This document shows positions 9,364 through 18,622 of a DNA stretch of 64,000 nucleotides, piece by piece; position 1 is the stretch's first letter; each line of letters starts with the position of its first letter. A program made the translations under genes and the position numbers. Below the pieces are notes generated by a model. The model had not been told where the DNA came from. It saw only the letters and a program-made list of their open reading frames with translations, and made no database searches. This DNA is from Bifidobacterium xylocopae (lineage in GTDB: Bacteria > Actinomycetota > Actinomycetes > Actinomycetales > Bifidobacteriaceae), in assembly GCF_003315615.1 (NCBI RefSeq), contig NZ_PDCH01000008.1:1-64000 (forward strand). The letters are read 5' to 3'.

Positions 9364-9373
9364 CAAGCGCTTG
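9364..9373. promoter_or_regulatory. Palindromic operator CAAGCGCTTG
   Basis: A perfect 10-bp inverted repeat with central CG, 108 bp upstream of the LacI-family gene start and downstream of the galK stop. This centre (GCGC) is typical for LacI-family operators. Likely bound by the adjacent regulator. Confidence 0.6.
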
Positions 9374-9477
9374 CAGCAAGGACGGCCCCGGTTCCCCCGA
9401 GCGCGACCGACCCGGCTTCCCCGACGGGCGCTGCGGCCACGGGGCCTGCAGTCCACCGGGCGGACCCTTGGGACGGC

Positions 9478-10737
9478 TCAGCCCTCGCGCTGCGCCGGGG
9501 ACGAGGCCAGGGCCGCGAGCGCGCGGGGCCTGCCGAAACCACGGCGACCGAACTCGTCGGCCACTGCGGAGGCGACGTCGCGTGAGCGCCCCGCGTCCAC
9601 CAGGGCTATGATCGAACCCCCGAAACCGCCGCCGGTCATGCGGGCGCCGTAGGCCCCCTCGGACCGGGCCACATCCACGGCCACGTCCAGCTCGGGCACG
9701 GTCACCTCGTAGTCGTCGCGCAGGGAATCATGCGAGGCGTTGAAGAGCTCACCGGCCCGTTTTACGTCACCGGCGCCGAAGGCCTCAACGAACCGCCCCA
9801 CCCGACCGATCTCGGTGATCACATGCCGCACACGCCTGCGCTGGGTGGGGTCGTCGAGCCTGGTTAGCACCGCCTCCAAGGCCCGCCCCGGGTCGTCCGA
9901 AGCCGCGACCTGATCGGCCGGAACGCGCAGGCTCCCCACACCGAGCGCCTGCGCCGCCTGCTCGCATGAGCGCCTGCGCGCCGCATACTGGCCGTCGTTG
10001 AGCCGGTGGGGGGCCCGGGTGTCCAGGACCAGCAGCTCCAGGCCATGGGACTGCAGGTCGAAGGGCACCTGCCTGGCCGATTCCAAGGCCGACAATCCGG
10101 GCCGGAAGTCCAGCTCGATCGCATGCCCGGCCCGGCAGCGCATGGAGGCCGACTGGTCCATACCGCCGGTCGAGGCGCCGGCCATGTCGTTCTCGGACCT
10201 GATCGCCGCGTCGATGAGGGTCAACCGTCCCTGGTCGGAACCACCGAAACCCAGTCCGTACACCTCGTCCAAGGCCAGGGCCGTCGAGCATGTCATGGCC
10301 GCCGATGAGGACAGCCCCGATCCCACCGGCACACAGGAGACGAAAGCCGCATCGAAACCCCGCACCTGGTCGAACCCGGCCTGGCGCAAAGCCCATGCCA
10401 CACCGACCGGGTAAGCGGCCCAGCCCTTGACGCCACCCGGCTTGAGCCCGTCCAGGCTCGCCTCCTCAGGACTGTCCGGGGACAAGGAGGAGACCAGACG
10501 CACCCTCCCGTCCCGGCGCGCACCCAAGGCCAGGAAAGTCCGGTGGGGCAGGGCGATCGGCAGGCACAGGCCGGCGTTGTAGTCGGTATGCTCCCCAATC
10601 AGGTTCACCCGGCCCGGCGCCGACCATACGCCGTCGGGCGCCTTGCCGAAGGTCCTGCTGAAGAGCGCGGCCGCCTGGCCGGCCCCCTCACCATCGGCCC
10701 CGGTGGACAAGGCCTCCACGAATTCCACAGTCTTCAT
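9478..10737 (-). CDS. galK: Galactokinase
   Basis: It phosphorylates alpha-D-galactose to galactose 1-phosphate at the head of the Leloir pathway. GHMP-kinase signatures are present: the galactokinase signature GRVNLIGEHTDYNAG, the ATP loop PVGSGLSSSAAM, and the C-terminal motif GARMTGGGFGGSIIALV. The start at 10737 (MKTVEF) follows AAAGGAGCGAGGACG; the upstream in-frame start has no such site. 419 residues, normal for the family. It follows galT by 90 bp in the same direction, forming a deoR-galT-galK unit. Confidence 0.95.
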   Translation of the reverse strand: MKTVEFVEALSTGADGEGAGQAAALFSRTFGKAPDGVWSAPGRVNLIGEHTDYNAGLCLPIALPHRTFLALGARRDGRVRLVSSLSPDSPEEASLDGLKPGGVKGWAAYPVGVAWALRQAGFDQVRGFDAAFVSCVPVGSGLSSSAAMTCSTALALDEVYGLGFGGSDQGRLTLIDAAIRSENDMAGASTGGMDQSASMRCRAGHAIELDFRPGLSALESARQVPFDLQSHGLELLVLDTRAPHRLNDGQYAARRRSCEQAAQALGVGSLRVPADQVAASDDPGRALEAVLTRLDDPTQRRRVRHVITEIGRVGRFVEAFGAGDVKRAGELFNASHDSLRDDYEVTVPELDVAVDVARSEGAYGARMTGGGFGGSIIALVDAGRSRDVASAVADEFGRRGFGRPRALAALASSPAQREG

Positions 10738-10827
10738 CGTCCTCGCTCCTTTGCGTGCTCCATCGTGTACGACTTCCGCCACGGCCCGCGCCGCGACCGC
10801 AATGCACGGCCTTGCCTGACGGGTGCC

Positions 10828-12117
10828 TCAGCCCCGGTCGGCCAGGTCCACCGGACCCAGCTCGTGGAAGCGGCCGGCGATCCGCTCGGGTGTGGTGTCG
10901 GATATCCAGGCTCCCATGCCGGACTCGGATCCCGCCAGGTACTTGATCTTGTTCGCGGCCCGCCGGAAGGAGAAGAACTGCAGGTTCAGCCGGTAGTTCA
11001 CCCGGCGCGCGTCCCGCACCGGGGCCTGATGCCAGGCCGCTATGTAAGGCAGGTCCATCCCCCGGCCGTCCCCCTTGTCGAAGAAGGCGTTGCCGCGCCT
11101 GAGCAGGGTCGAGTACATCTGTGCCAGGTCCCACCGCTCCTGGTCATCCAGCTGGTCGATCGACAGCACACCGTCACGCACCGGGGCCACATGCACCTCC
11201 AGGGGCCAGCGGGCAGCCGCCGGCACGTATGCCACCCAGGAGTGGTTGCGCATGATCACGCGTTCGCCGGCCTCCAGTTCGGCGGCCAGGATGTCCTTCA
11301 GAAGATTCCCTCCGGTGCGCTCGTGATAGGCCTCGCTCTGCCGGAGCTCGGCCTCCAGGCGCGGCGCGATGAAGGGGTATGAGTAGATCTGGCCATGCGG
11401 ATGGGCCAGGGAGACGCCGATCTCCTGCCCGTGGTTCTCAAAGGGGAAGACCTGCTCGATGCCGTCCAAAGCGCTCAGCTCAGCGGTGCGGAAGGCCCAG
11501 GCCTCCACGACCGTGCGGAGCCGCCTTACCGGCAGCTCGGCGGGCAGCGAGGATTCATCCGGGTCGAAGCAGACCACTTCACAGCGGCCGTTGGCCTCGC
11601 GCCGCGGCCACAGGGGGTTGCCATCCACATAGGAGGTCGCGGTGCCGGCCCCGGGGACCTGCATCATGGAGGGGAAACGGTTCTCGAACACGACGACGTC
11701 ATAGTCGGTGTCCGGCACTTCGCCGTCCTGATAGGGGTCGCCCGGCTTGCGGGCCGCCAACGGGTTCCCGCTGGCCGTCGCGCCGGGGCCTGCGGTGATC
11801 GGGCGGTTCATGCGGGCCGTGGCCATCGGTATCCAGTCGCCGGTCAAGGGGTCCCGCCTCATCTGCGGGGCCTGGACGGGGGCGGGGTTGCCGTCGGCGT
11901 CCACACCGGGGGCGAACCGGTCGGCCAGCGGACGGGGGTCCTTCAACTCGCGGGTCCTGGCCCCCGAGACGTACGCGGGGTCATCGTCCAAGTAGAAGAA
12001 CTGCCGCCCATCGGACAGAATGGTCGGGGTGATGCGGATATGCGCGCGCGCATAGGCCCCGGGATGGTACCGCTCGAACTCGTAAGCCCCGGACCCTGCC
12101 TCTTCCTTGCGGCTCAT
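10828..12117 (-). CDS. galT: Galactose-1-phosphate uridylyltransferase
   Basis: It exchanges UMP between UDP-glucose and galactose 1-phosphate. The active-site motif HPHGQIY is visible within IGVSLAHPHGQIYSYP, with the nucleophilic His in the HPH triad; VVCFDPDESS and VVFENRFPSM are further family motifs. The ATG at 12117 (MSRKEEAG) has the ribosome site AGGAAGGCAGG. 429 residues, slightly longer than the E. coli enzyme. It is flanked by the DeoR regulator upstream and galK downstream; galE is not in the window. Confidence 0.94.
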   Translation of the reverse strand: MSRKEEAGSGAYEFERYHPGAYARAHIRITPTILSDGRQFFYLDDDPAYVSGARTRELKDPRPLADRFAPGVDADGNPAPVQAPQMRRDPLTGDWIPMATARMNRPITAGPGATASGNPLAARKPGDPYQDGEVPDTDYDVVVFENRFPSMMQVPGAGTATSYVDGNPLWPRREANGRCEVVCFDPDESSLPAELPVRRLRTVVEAWAFRTAELSALDGIEQVFPFENHGQEIGVSLAHPHGQIYSYPFIAPRLEAELRQSEAYHERTGGNLLKDILAAELEAGERVIMRNHSWVAYVPAAARWPLEVHVAPVRDGVLSIDQLDDQERWDLAQMYSTLLRRGNAFFDKGDGRGMDLPYIAAWHQAPVRDARRVNYRLNLQFFSFRRAANKIKYLAGSESGMGAWISDTTPERIAGRFHELGPVDLADRG

Positions 12118-12205
12118 GGAAACCTGCCTTCCTGCTCTTTTGTTCACGCTCGTAGGCCCACGACGGTGGCGCCTGCGGGTACAAGCCTGTGCGACCCTGC
12201 CGGCC

Positions 12206-13024
12206 TTATTCCCCGCCTTCGGCGGCGACCGCACCGCCCTCCTGGTCCGTGGGGGCCAGGACCAGTTCGCGCACCAAGGCGCGGGTCTCGTCCGCCGAAG
12301 CCTGGTCCAGGCCGTCGTCGGTGACCACCGTGTCCACCTGGTCGAAGGAGGCGAACAGGGACAGGGACGTGCAGGACCATTTGGTGTGGTCGGTCAGGAT
12401 GATGGTGCGGTCGGCGATGTCCATCAGGGCCATGTCGGTGGCGGCCTCCAAGGAGTTGGGCATCAGGAACCCCCTCGGAATCGAGACCGAGTGGGTGCCG
12501 AGGAAGACGGTGTTGACGCGCAGGGAGGCCACGACTTTGTCGGCGATCGGACCGACCAGGGAGTTGGAACGGGTGATGACGCCCCCGGTGACGATCACCT
12601 CCACCTCCTTGCTTTCCATGGCCTGGACCAGTTCAGCAACCGGTATGGAGTTGGTGAGTATGGTGATGCCCTCGCACCGGCGCGATTCGAGCAGGTGCTG
12701 GGCGAAGACATAAGCCGTGGTGCCGCCGCCGATGGCTATCACGTCGCCGGGCGAGACGTAGGAGATCGCACGGCGGGCGATGGAGTCCTTCAAACCCATG
12801 TCCATCTGCGACTTGACGGAGAACAGGGGCTCGGCCAGCAGCGAGGAGGTGGTCACGGCACCGCCATGCACCCGCTTGAGGAGGCCTTTGTCGGCCAAGT
12901 CGGCGATGTCGCGCCGGATGGTCATCGCCGAGACCCCAAGCTCCTTGGATAGGGCCGTGATTCTGACAGCGCCACGGGTTCGAAGCCGGTTCAGGATGAG
13001 ATGCTGCCGCTGTGAAGAAATCAT
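12206..13024 (-). CDS. DeoR-family transcriptional regulator of the galactose genes
   Basis: 272 residues. The N-terminal DeoR HTH (ISSQRQHLILNRLRTRG then ELGVSAMTIRRDIADLADKG, RVHGGAV) is followed by a DeoR C-terminal effector domain of the ribose-5-phosphate-isomerase-like fold (IAIGGGTTAYVFAQHL, VIVTGGVI, HTKWSCTSL). It probably senses a sugar phosphate and controls galTK immediately downstream (88-bp gap). The start at 13024 has no ribosome site but a GATAAT -10 only 6 nt upstream, suggesting a leaderless transcript. Confidence 0.87.
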   Translation of the reverse strand: MISSQRQHLILNRLRTRGAVRITALSKELGVSAMTIRRDIADLADKGLLKRVHGGAVTTSSLLAEPLFSVKSQMDMGLKDSIARRAISYVSPGDVIAIGGGTTAYVFAQHLLESRRCEGITILTNSIPVAELVQAMESKEVEVIVTGGVITRSNSLVGPIADKVVASLRVNTVFLGTHSVSIPRGFLMPNSLEAATDMALMDIADRTIILTDHTKWSCTSLSLFASFDQVDTVVTDDGLDQASADETRALVRELVLAPTDQEGGAVAAEGGE

Positions 13025-13030
13025 ATGAAC

Positions 13031-13060
13031 ATTATCGCACACATTCAACCATCTGAGCAA
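13031..13060 (-). promoter_or_regulatory. Likely leaderless promoter of the deoR gene
   Basis: Reading the minus strand, GATAAT (13036-13031) lies 6 nt before the ATG at 13024. With an 18-bp spacer the -35 would be TTGCTC (13060-13055). Transcription would start at or next to the start codon. Confidence 0.5.
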
Positions 13061-13213
13061 GCCGCTGTCATGCAGGCCTGGAAAACGGCACGAAACCCCG
13101 CCAAACCGCTGCTATCACCGCATGGTCCGCCCATTCGGCGACTATTCGCCCGCTCCGCGAACCGCACAGCCAGGACCGCATGTGTGTGATTCGGCAGGGA
13201 AACGCACACGCCG

Positions 13214-14038
13214 TCAGCGGCCTGCGGGGCCTCGGCCGAAGCATCCACGGACCCGCTCAAGCCCCCATCCGGTGACCCTGACCATGGCCTCCAGGACGAT
13301 GGACGGCCCCATCTTGGACACACCCTGCGTGCGCTCGACGAACACTATGGGCAGCTCCACCACTATGCCGCCTGCTGCGAGGATGCGACGGAGCATGTCG
13401 ATCTGGAAGACATAGCCGGAGGATTCCACGCTCCCCAGGTCCACCCGGCGCAAGGCCCAGGACCGGTAGGCCCGGAAACCGGCGGTCGCATCCCGCACCC
13501 GGATCCCCAAGGCGTGCCTGGCGTACCAGGACCCCAGTCGCGAGATCAGGTCACGGTACCAGGGCCAGCCCGCAGTGGCACCGCCGCTGACCCGACGGGA
13601 GCCTAAGACCAGGGCCACCTGGGGGCGCCGGTCCAGCAGGGCCAGCAGCCGGGGCAGGTCCTGCGGGCGATGGGAGCCGTCCATGTCCATCTCGCAGATG
13701 ACGGCGAACCCCCGCTCCAGACCCCAGGCGAACCCTGCGAGGTAGGCCGGGCCCAACCCCCTGGGTCCCTCCCGGTGCATCACGTGCACACGCCGATCAC
13801 CGGCGGCGATGGAATCGGCCAGGCGGCCGGTGCCGTCGGGCGAACCGTCATCGACCACCACGATCGAGATGTCCGGACAGGCTTCGAGCACCTGGCCGAC
13901 GGTCCGCCCGATGGTACCCGCCTCGTTGTATGTGGGCATGACCACAAGGACGCCATCGCCACTGCCCAGGCCGGCGGTCCGGTCGGACCGGTCCGTCGGG
14001 GATGCGTAGGCGGGGGCGCGGGAGGACGTGTGTGTCAT
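13214..14038 (-). CDS. Polyprenol-phosphate mannosyltransferase-like GT2 glycosyltransferase
   Basis: 274 residues. GT-A fold family 2 signatures are VVMPTYNEAGTIGRTV, the nucleotide-binding VVDDGSPDGTG, the metal motif EMDMDGSHRP, and GSRRVSGGATAGW. This pattern is that of dolichol/polyprenol monophosphomannose synthases (Ppm1/DPM1), which transfer mannose from GDP-mannose to a lipid carrier for cell-envelope glycans. The C-terminal membrane domain found in some family members is absent. The start codon overlaps the stop of the preceding oxidoreductase (ATGA), so translation is coupled. A mannose-1-phosphate guanylyltransferase at 60588-61712 could supply the donor. Confidence 0.85.
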   Translation of the reverse strand: MTHTSSRAPAYASPTDRSDRTAGLGSGDGVLVVMPTYNEAGTIGRTVGQVLEACPDISIVVVDDGSPDGTGRLADSIAAGDRRVHVMHREGPRGLGPAYLAGFAWGLERGFAVICEMDMDGSHRPQDLPRLLALLDRRPQVALVLGSRRVSGGATAGWPWYRDLISRLGSWYARHALGIRVRDATAGFRAYRSWALRRVDLGSVESSGYVFQIDMLRRILAAGGIVVELPIVFVERTQGVSKMGPSIVLEAMVRVTGWGLERVRGCFGRGPAGR

Positions 14039-15339
14039 CGCTTGGTGCCGAAAGCCGCCCGTACGTATTGCTCGGGATAGGGGGCGCGATCGGTGGGCAG
14101 CCCCAGCTTATAGGCCGCCCGCAGGGGCCAATAGGGGTCGCGCAGGCCGGCGCGCCCGATTTCGACCGCATCCGCCTGCTCATGCTTGACGATCCGCTGG
14201 GCCTGCTTGGGCTTGGTGATCAGCCCGACGGCGGTAGTGGGCACCAGGGCCTTGGACCGTATCCGCTCGGAGAAGGGCACCTGATAGTTCGGCTTGGCCG
14301 GCGTATGGACCCCGTGCACGATCTGGCCGGTCGACACATCGATCAGGTCCACGCCGCGCGCCTTCAACGCCCGCGCCAGCTCGATGGTCTGGGCCAGGTC
14401 CCAGCCGCCATCTCCGGCCCAGTCCGTCGCCGAGACCCGCACCAGCAGGGGCATGCCCCTGGGGATGACGGCACGCACCGCTTCGCTTACCTCCAAGGTC
14501 AGCCGCATGCGGTTGTCCAGGCTGCCGCCGTAGTCGTCCGTACGCTGGTTGCTAATCGGATCCAGGAATTCGGAGAGCAGGTAGCCGTGGGCGGCATGGA
14601 TCTCGATACCGCCGAATCCGGCCTGCACCGCCCTCTGGGCTGCGGAGGCGAAATCACGGACCACGCCCCGTATGTCTTCGACGCTCAGCTGCGTGGGCTC
14701 CTCCATCCTCCCATAGGCCAGGGGGCTGGGCGCTTCAGGCCGCCAGCCGCCTTCGCCCTCCGGCACGGTCCGCCCGATGTATCCCAAGGGGGTGCAGCCC
14801 GAGGAGCCCTTGCGGCCCGAGTGGTTGAGCTGGACCACCGGTAGGGCGCCGGCCGCTCGGACATCCGCCGCGATCCGCCGGAACGCCTCGGCTTGGGTGT
14901 CGTTCCACAGTCCCAGGTCGCAGGGGGAGATCCGCCCCTTCGGGCTTACCGCGGTTGACTCCACAATCACCATCCCGAACCCTCCCAGGGCCCTTGAGAC
15001 GTAATGCTGGTAGTGGAAGTCCGTGGGCACGCCGTCCTGGCGGGCCACCGAGTACATGCACATGGGCGGCAGCCATATGCGGTTGCGAATCCGTTCATGG
15101 CCCAGGTCGATCGGGTCGAAGAGCCCGGGCGCGTGGGCTCCGGACCGTTGGGCGGCTGCTGCCTGCTCCCGCTCGGCATGCCTGACCCGTGCGGCTTGTT
15201 CCTTTTCGCGCCCCTTGCTGTCTGCAGCTACCGGATTGTCCACCGCCGCGCCGGCCCCTTCGCCCGACGAGGCATGGCGTCCACCCCTGCGGGTCCCGGC
15301 TGCCATCCCCCTCGTCACTGCATCATCATTCGTCATCAT
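14035..15339 (-). CDS. NADH:flavin oxidoreductase, old yellow enzyme (YqjM-like)
   Basis: 434 residues. A disordered N-terminal extension of about 70 residues precedes the FMN-binding TIM barrel: IRNRIWLPPMCMYS (YqjM-type with the flavin-tuning Cys), VQLNHSGRKGS, IEIHAAHGYLLSEFLDPISNQRTDDYGGS, and the C-terminal GRAGLRDPYWPLRAA. Such enzymes reduce activated alkenes with NAD(P)H. The two ATG codons at 15336-15339 follow GAGGGTGG. It overlaps the downstream glycosyltransferase by 4 bp, an unusual partnership with no obvious biochemical link. The long Ala/Arg-rich leader is unlike characterised homologues and may mean a later start. Confidence 0.87.
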   Translation of the reverse strand: MMTNDDAVTRGMAAGTRRGGRHASSGEGAGAAVDNPVAADSKGREKEQAARVRHAEREQAAAAQRSGAHAPGLFDPIDLGHERIRNRIWLPPMCMYSVARQDGVPTDFHYQHYVSRALGGFGMVIVESTAVSPKGRISPCDLGLWNDTQAEAFRRIAADVRAAGALPVVQLNHSGRKGSSGCTPLGYIGRTVPEGEGGWRPEAPSPLAYGRMEEPTQLSVEDIRGVVRDFASAAQRAVQAGFGGIEIHAAHGYLLSEFLDPISNQRTDDYGGSLDNRMRLTLEVSEAVRAVIPRGMPLLVRVSATDWAGDGGWDLAQTIELARALKARGVDLIDVSTGQIVHGVHTPAKPNYQVPFSERIRSKALVPTTAVGLITKPKQAQRIVKHEQADAVEIGRAGLRDPYWPLRAAYKLGLPTDRAPYPEQYVRAAFGTKR

Positions 15340-15498
15340 CCACCCTCGGCTCTGATTGCGCGATACCGCCTTGTTTCAGCGTCAGCTGAACCGTGCGCCC
15401 CGGACCCCTTGGCATTCCGGTCCCGGTACGGTCGGGCGCAGCCTTGCCACCATTCTATGCGTGCGACGACGCGGATTCCAGAAGCCGGAGCCGTCCAC

Positions 15499-17700
15499 TT
15501 ACCGCCGGCGGGGTTGCTGCTGCCCGGGGAGGGGCTGGCTGTTCTGGGCCTGTGGCTGCGCACCGCCGGTGTACTTGGGGTCGGGGTTGCCATAGCCGTT
15601 GTCCGCGGGGATGCCGGCGGCGTTCAGGTAGTTGTTCATGAACATCTTCCAGGCAGGTGTCGCAATGTACATGCCGTACCAGGCCCCACGGGTGATGCCG
15701 TTGATGGTCATGCCATTGAAGGACACCGATCCCTCGGCGTTGCCGACCGCCACATAGGAGGCCACCTGGGGCACGAAACCGCCCGTGAGCATGTAGGTGT
15801 CCTCGTTCGTGCCAGTCTTGGCGAAGGTCTTGCGACCCCCGTCGAGCTGGGTCATCGAAGCCTCGCCGCCAGGCTGGACGACGCCCTGGTTCAGGGCGTA
15901 GGCGGTCGTCTCCGCGATGTTCGGGTCGATTGCCTGGTGGCAGTTGGCCGATGGCACCTGTATCTGCTTGCCGCCCTTGTTGACCACTTTCTTGATGGCG
16001 ATGGGCGAGCACTCCACCCCCTTGGCCGCGATCGTGGCATACATGTTCGCCATGGTCAGCGGAGAGGCCGAGGAGGAGCCGATCGTCATGGTCGGCTGGA
16101 AGGAGTTGGTCGAATGGACGTCCATCTGGTCCTTGGCTGAATTGTGATACCCCATCTCCTGGGCGGTGTCCGCTATCGAGCACAGACCGATCTGTTGGGC
16201 CATGGAGGCCTGGGTCGTGTTATGGGAGCGGATCAGGCCCTGCAGGGGGGATTCGGGTGAAGTGGTGCCGCCGCCCGAGTTCTCCACATGCCAGGAGTCT
16301 GTGCCGAAGGCGTACTGCTGGCCGTCCGAGCCTGTGCAGTTGAAGGAGCTCTTAGGATAGGAGGTCGAGGTGCGCAGGGCTTGGTTGATCGACTTGCCCG
16401 CCTTCATCCAAGCCACCATGTTGATCGGTTTCCAGGTTGACCCCACCTGGAAGCCCCAACCACCGCCGTCCACCTGGTCGACCGCATAGTTGATGGCCGT
16501 ACGGGTTCCACCGCCCGAATTCTCGGTCGCGTCGTAGACGCGGTTCAGGCCGAAGCCAAGCACCTCGCCGGTACCGGGCTTTATCGCCGCTATGGCCACT
16601 TCGAAGCCGGACCGGTCCTCCACCGGGATGGTGGCCCTGGCGGCGTTCATGGCCGCGTTGTTGGCATTCACGTCCATGGTGGTGTAGATATCCAGCCCGC
16701 CCTCTTTCAGCAGCTTGTTGCGGTCCTCCTGGGTCTTGCCGAACTCCTTGGAGTTCAGGATCTGCTTGGACACGTAGTCACAGAAGAATGCCGCGTCACC
16801 GGCGGTCTGGCAGCCGGCGTTCACATCCTGCACATGCAGCATGGCCTCCAACGGCTTGGCCTTGGCCTTATCGCGCTGTGCTGGGGTGATGTAGTTCTCC
16901 TGGGCCATCAGGTCCAGGACGATGTCTCGCTGCTCCTGGGAGGCCTTGGGGTCCACCGTCGGATCGAACTTGGAGGGATTCTTGGTCACGGCCGCGATCG
17001 TGGCCGCCTCCCCGGGATCCAGGTCCTTGGCCGACTTGTTGAAGTAGCGGCGGGCCGCCGTCTCCACTCCATAGGTGTTGGTGCCGAACTGGGCTATGTT
17101 CAGATAGCCCTGGAGAATCTCCGCCTTGGTGTAACGCTTCTCCATCTGCACCGCGATCAGCATCTCGCGCATCTTGCGTGCGATGGTCTCCTCGCGTGCG
17201 TGGTATTCGGCGATCGGGTCGTTGTTCTCCTCCGCCTGGTTCATCAGCACGTTCTTGACATACTGCTGGGTCAGCGAGGAACCACCCTGCGTGTCGCCCT
17301 GCTTGACATAGGTCTGGATGAAGGCACGCAGCACGCCTTGGGTGTCGACGCCTGCATGTTCGAAGAAACGCCGGTCCTCACGGGCCACCACAGCCTTCTG
17401 CATGGGGTCCGAGACATCCTTGAGGGGCACCACCACCCTGTTCTGGGCGTAGAAGGTGGCCAGCACGGTGTGGCCGTCCGAGGCGTAGAGCCTGGACTGC
17501 TGGGGCAGGTCGTTGACGTTGAAGTCGACGTTCTCGACGGTCAGGGAGGGCAGCATGCGCTTCGCCGCGGCATTCGCCCCGTAGACGCCGGGAAGAAGGA
17601 AACCGGAGACAACCACACCACCGGCCACGCAGAACAGCAGGTAGGCGAGCAGGAGGATGAGAAAGCGGTGGACCGTCATCGACTTCTTGTTTTCTGGCAT
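15499..17700 (-). CDS. Bifunctional penicillin-binding protein (class A, GT51 plus transpeptidase)
   Basis: 733 residues from the ATG at 17700 (MPENKK, site GGAAG). It polymerises lipid II and cross-links peptidoglycan. A short cytoplasmic N-terminus and one transmembrane helix (FLILLLAYLLFCVAGGVVVSGFL) lead to GT51 motifs REDRRFFEHAGVD (catalytic Glu) and GGSSLTQQYVKN, then the transpeptidase domain with SxxK (STWK in GSTWKPIN), SxN (SHN in RSHNTTQ) and KTG (KTGTN). The tail is Gln/Pro-rich (about residues 700-733). The Crp regulator gene lies 66 bp upstream in the same direction. Confidence 0.93.
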   Translation of the reverse strand: MPENKKSMTVHRFLILLLAYLLFCVAGGVVVSGFLLPGVYGANAAAKRMLPSLTVENVDFNVNDLPQQSRLYASDGHTVLATFYAQNRVVVPLKDVSDPMQKAVVAREDRRFFEHAGVDTQGVLRAFIQTYVKQGDTQGGSSLTQQYVKNVLMNQAEENNDPIAEYHAREETIARKMREMLIAVQMEKRYTKAEILQGYLNIAQFGTNTYGVETAARRYFNKSAKDLDPGEAATIAAVTKNPSKFDPTVDPKASQEQRDIVLDLMAQENYITPAQRDKAKAKPLEAMLHVQDVNAGCQTAGDAAFFCDYVSKQILNSKEFGKTQEDRNKLLKEGGLDIYTTMDVNANNAAMNAARATIPVEDRSGFEVAIAAIKPGTGEVLGFGLNRVYDATENSGGGTRTAINYAVDQVDGGGWGFQVGSTWKPINMVAWMKAGKSINQALRTSTSYPKSSFNCTGSDGQQYAFGTDSWHVENSGGGTTSPESPLQGLIRSHNTTQASMAQQIGLCSIADTAQEMGYHNSAKDQMDVHSTNSFQPTMTIGSSSASPLTMANMYATIAAKGVECSPIAIKKVVNKGGKQIQVPSANCHQAIDPNIAETTAYALNQGVVQPGGEASMTQLDGGRKTFAKTGTNEDTYMLTGGFVPQVASYVAVGNAEGSVSFNGMTINGITRGAWYGMYIATPAWKMFMNNYLNAAGIPADNGYGNPDPKYTGGAQPQAQNSQPLPGQQQPRRR

Positions 17701-17766
17701 GGCTTCCATTCTATGACTGTGGCTCTACCTGCCGCCGCGCCGCTTCCGCGGCCGTACGACCCTGTT

Positions 17767-18522
17767 TCACATGCGCGAGCGACGAATCAGCGCACCCGGA
17801 TGGTAGATGATGATGGTACGACCTTTACGAGAAATCCACTTGCGGTTGGAAAAGTCCATCAGCGCCTTGTTCACGGTCTCCCGGGAGGCGCCCACCAGCT
17901 GGGCCAGCTCCTCCTGGGTCAGGTCGTGGGGGACCATCAGCCCCTGCTCGAACGGTTCTCCGAAGCGCCTTGCCAGGTCTATCAGCGTCTTGGCCAGGCG
18001 GGCCGGCACGTCCATGAAGACCAGGTCGGAGATGCGCTCGTTGTTGGCGCGCATGCGGCCTGCGAGGACCTGGAGCATGTCAACGGCCACACGCGGGTGC
18101 TGGTCCAGCCAGGAGAACAGGTCGTCCCGCTCCAGGGCGGCCACCTTGGAGTCATTGACCATGACGACCGCAGACGCCGTCCTGGTCCCGCCGGCCGGGT
18201 CGAAGACCGGAATCTCGCCCAGGATCTCGCCCCGGCCGTGGATGCTCAGCAATTGGATGCGGCGGTCGGGCGACTGGCGCACCAGCTTCACCCTGCCGCG
18301 CTCCAACAGGTACATGCGCCGGTCCGTATCGCCTTGACGGAAGATCGTCGCACCCTTCGGCAAGGTGTATTCCTTCAACGCCCCGATGAGCTGGTCCGCT
18401 TCGCTGCGTGCCGCCTGATTGAACAGCGGGGTCTGTAAGAGCGCGTTGTCCTCTTTGGGAATCTCGTTGACCTTTCTCACCACCGCCGACCAGCTTTCTG
18501 TCTCGTCTGACCTGTCGTCCAT
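17767..18522 (-). CDS. Crp/Fnr-family transcriptional regulator (GlxR-like)
   Basis: 251 residues. An N-terminal cyclic-nucleotide-binding domain (YTLPKGATIFRQGDTDRRMYLL, GEILGEIPVFDPAGGTRTASAV with the phosphate-binding Arg) is joined by a dimer helix (LQVLAGRMRANNERISDLVF) to a Crp winged helix (LTQEELAQLVGASRETVNKALM). It resembles the global cAMP regulators of actinobacteria. The ATG at 18522 is the best fit to the family N-terminus, but no strong ribosome site precedes it. Located between the lipoate ligase and the PBP, all on the minus strand. Confidence 0.9.
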   Translation of the reverse strand: MDDRSDETESWSAVVRKVNEIPKEDNALLQTPLFNQAARSEADQLIGALKEYTLPKGATIFRQGDTDRRMYLLERGRVKLVRQSPDRRIQLLSIHGRGEILGEIPVFDPAGGTRTASAVVMVNDSKVAALERDDLFSWLDQHPRVAVDMLQVLAGRMRANNERISDLVFMDVPARLAKTLIDLARRFGEPFEQGLMVPHDLTQEELAQLVGASRETVNKALMDFSNRKWISRKGRTIIIYHPGALIRRSRM

Positions 18523-18622
18523 ACCGGTGCGTGTGCAGCCCTGGCACGGCGGCATCCGGTCGAACGAGCCCGGCCCCACACGGGTGCCGGAAGGCACACG
18601 CGGGTGACCAAACCCCAATCCA

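Noticed and set aside
16834-18438. A 534-codon plus-strand frame across PBP and crp
   Set aside because: It is antisense to two clear genes, with no start signal and no homologous motif.
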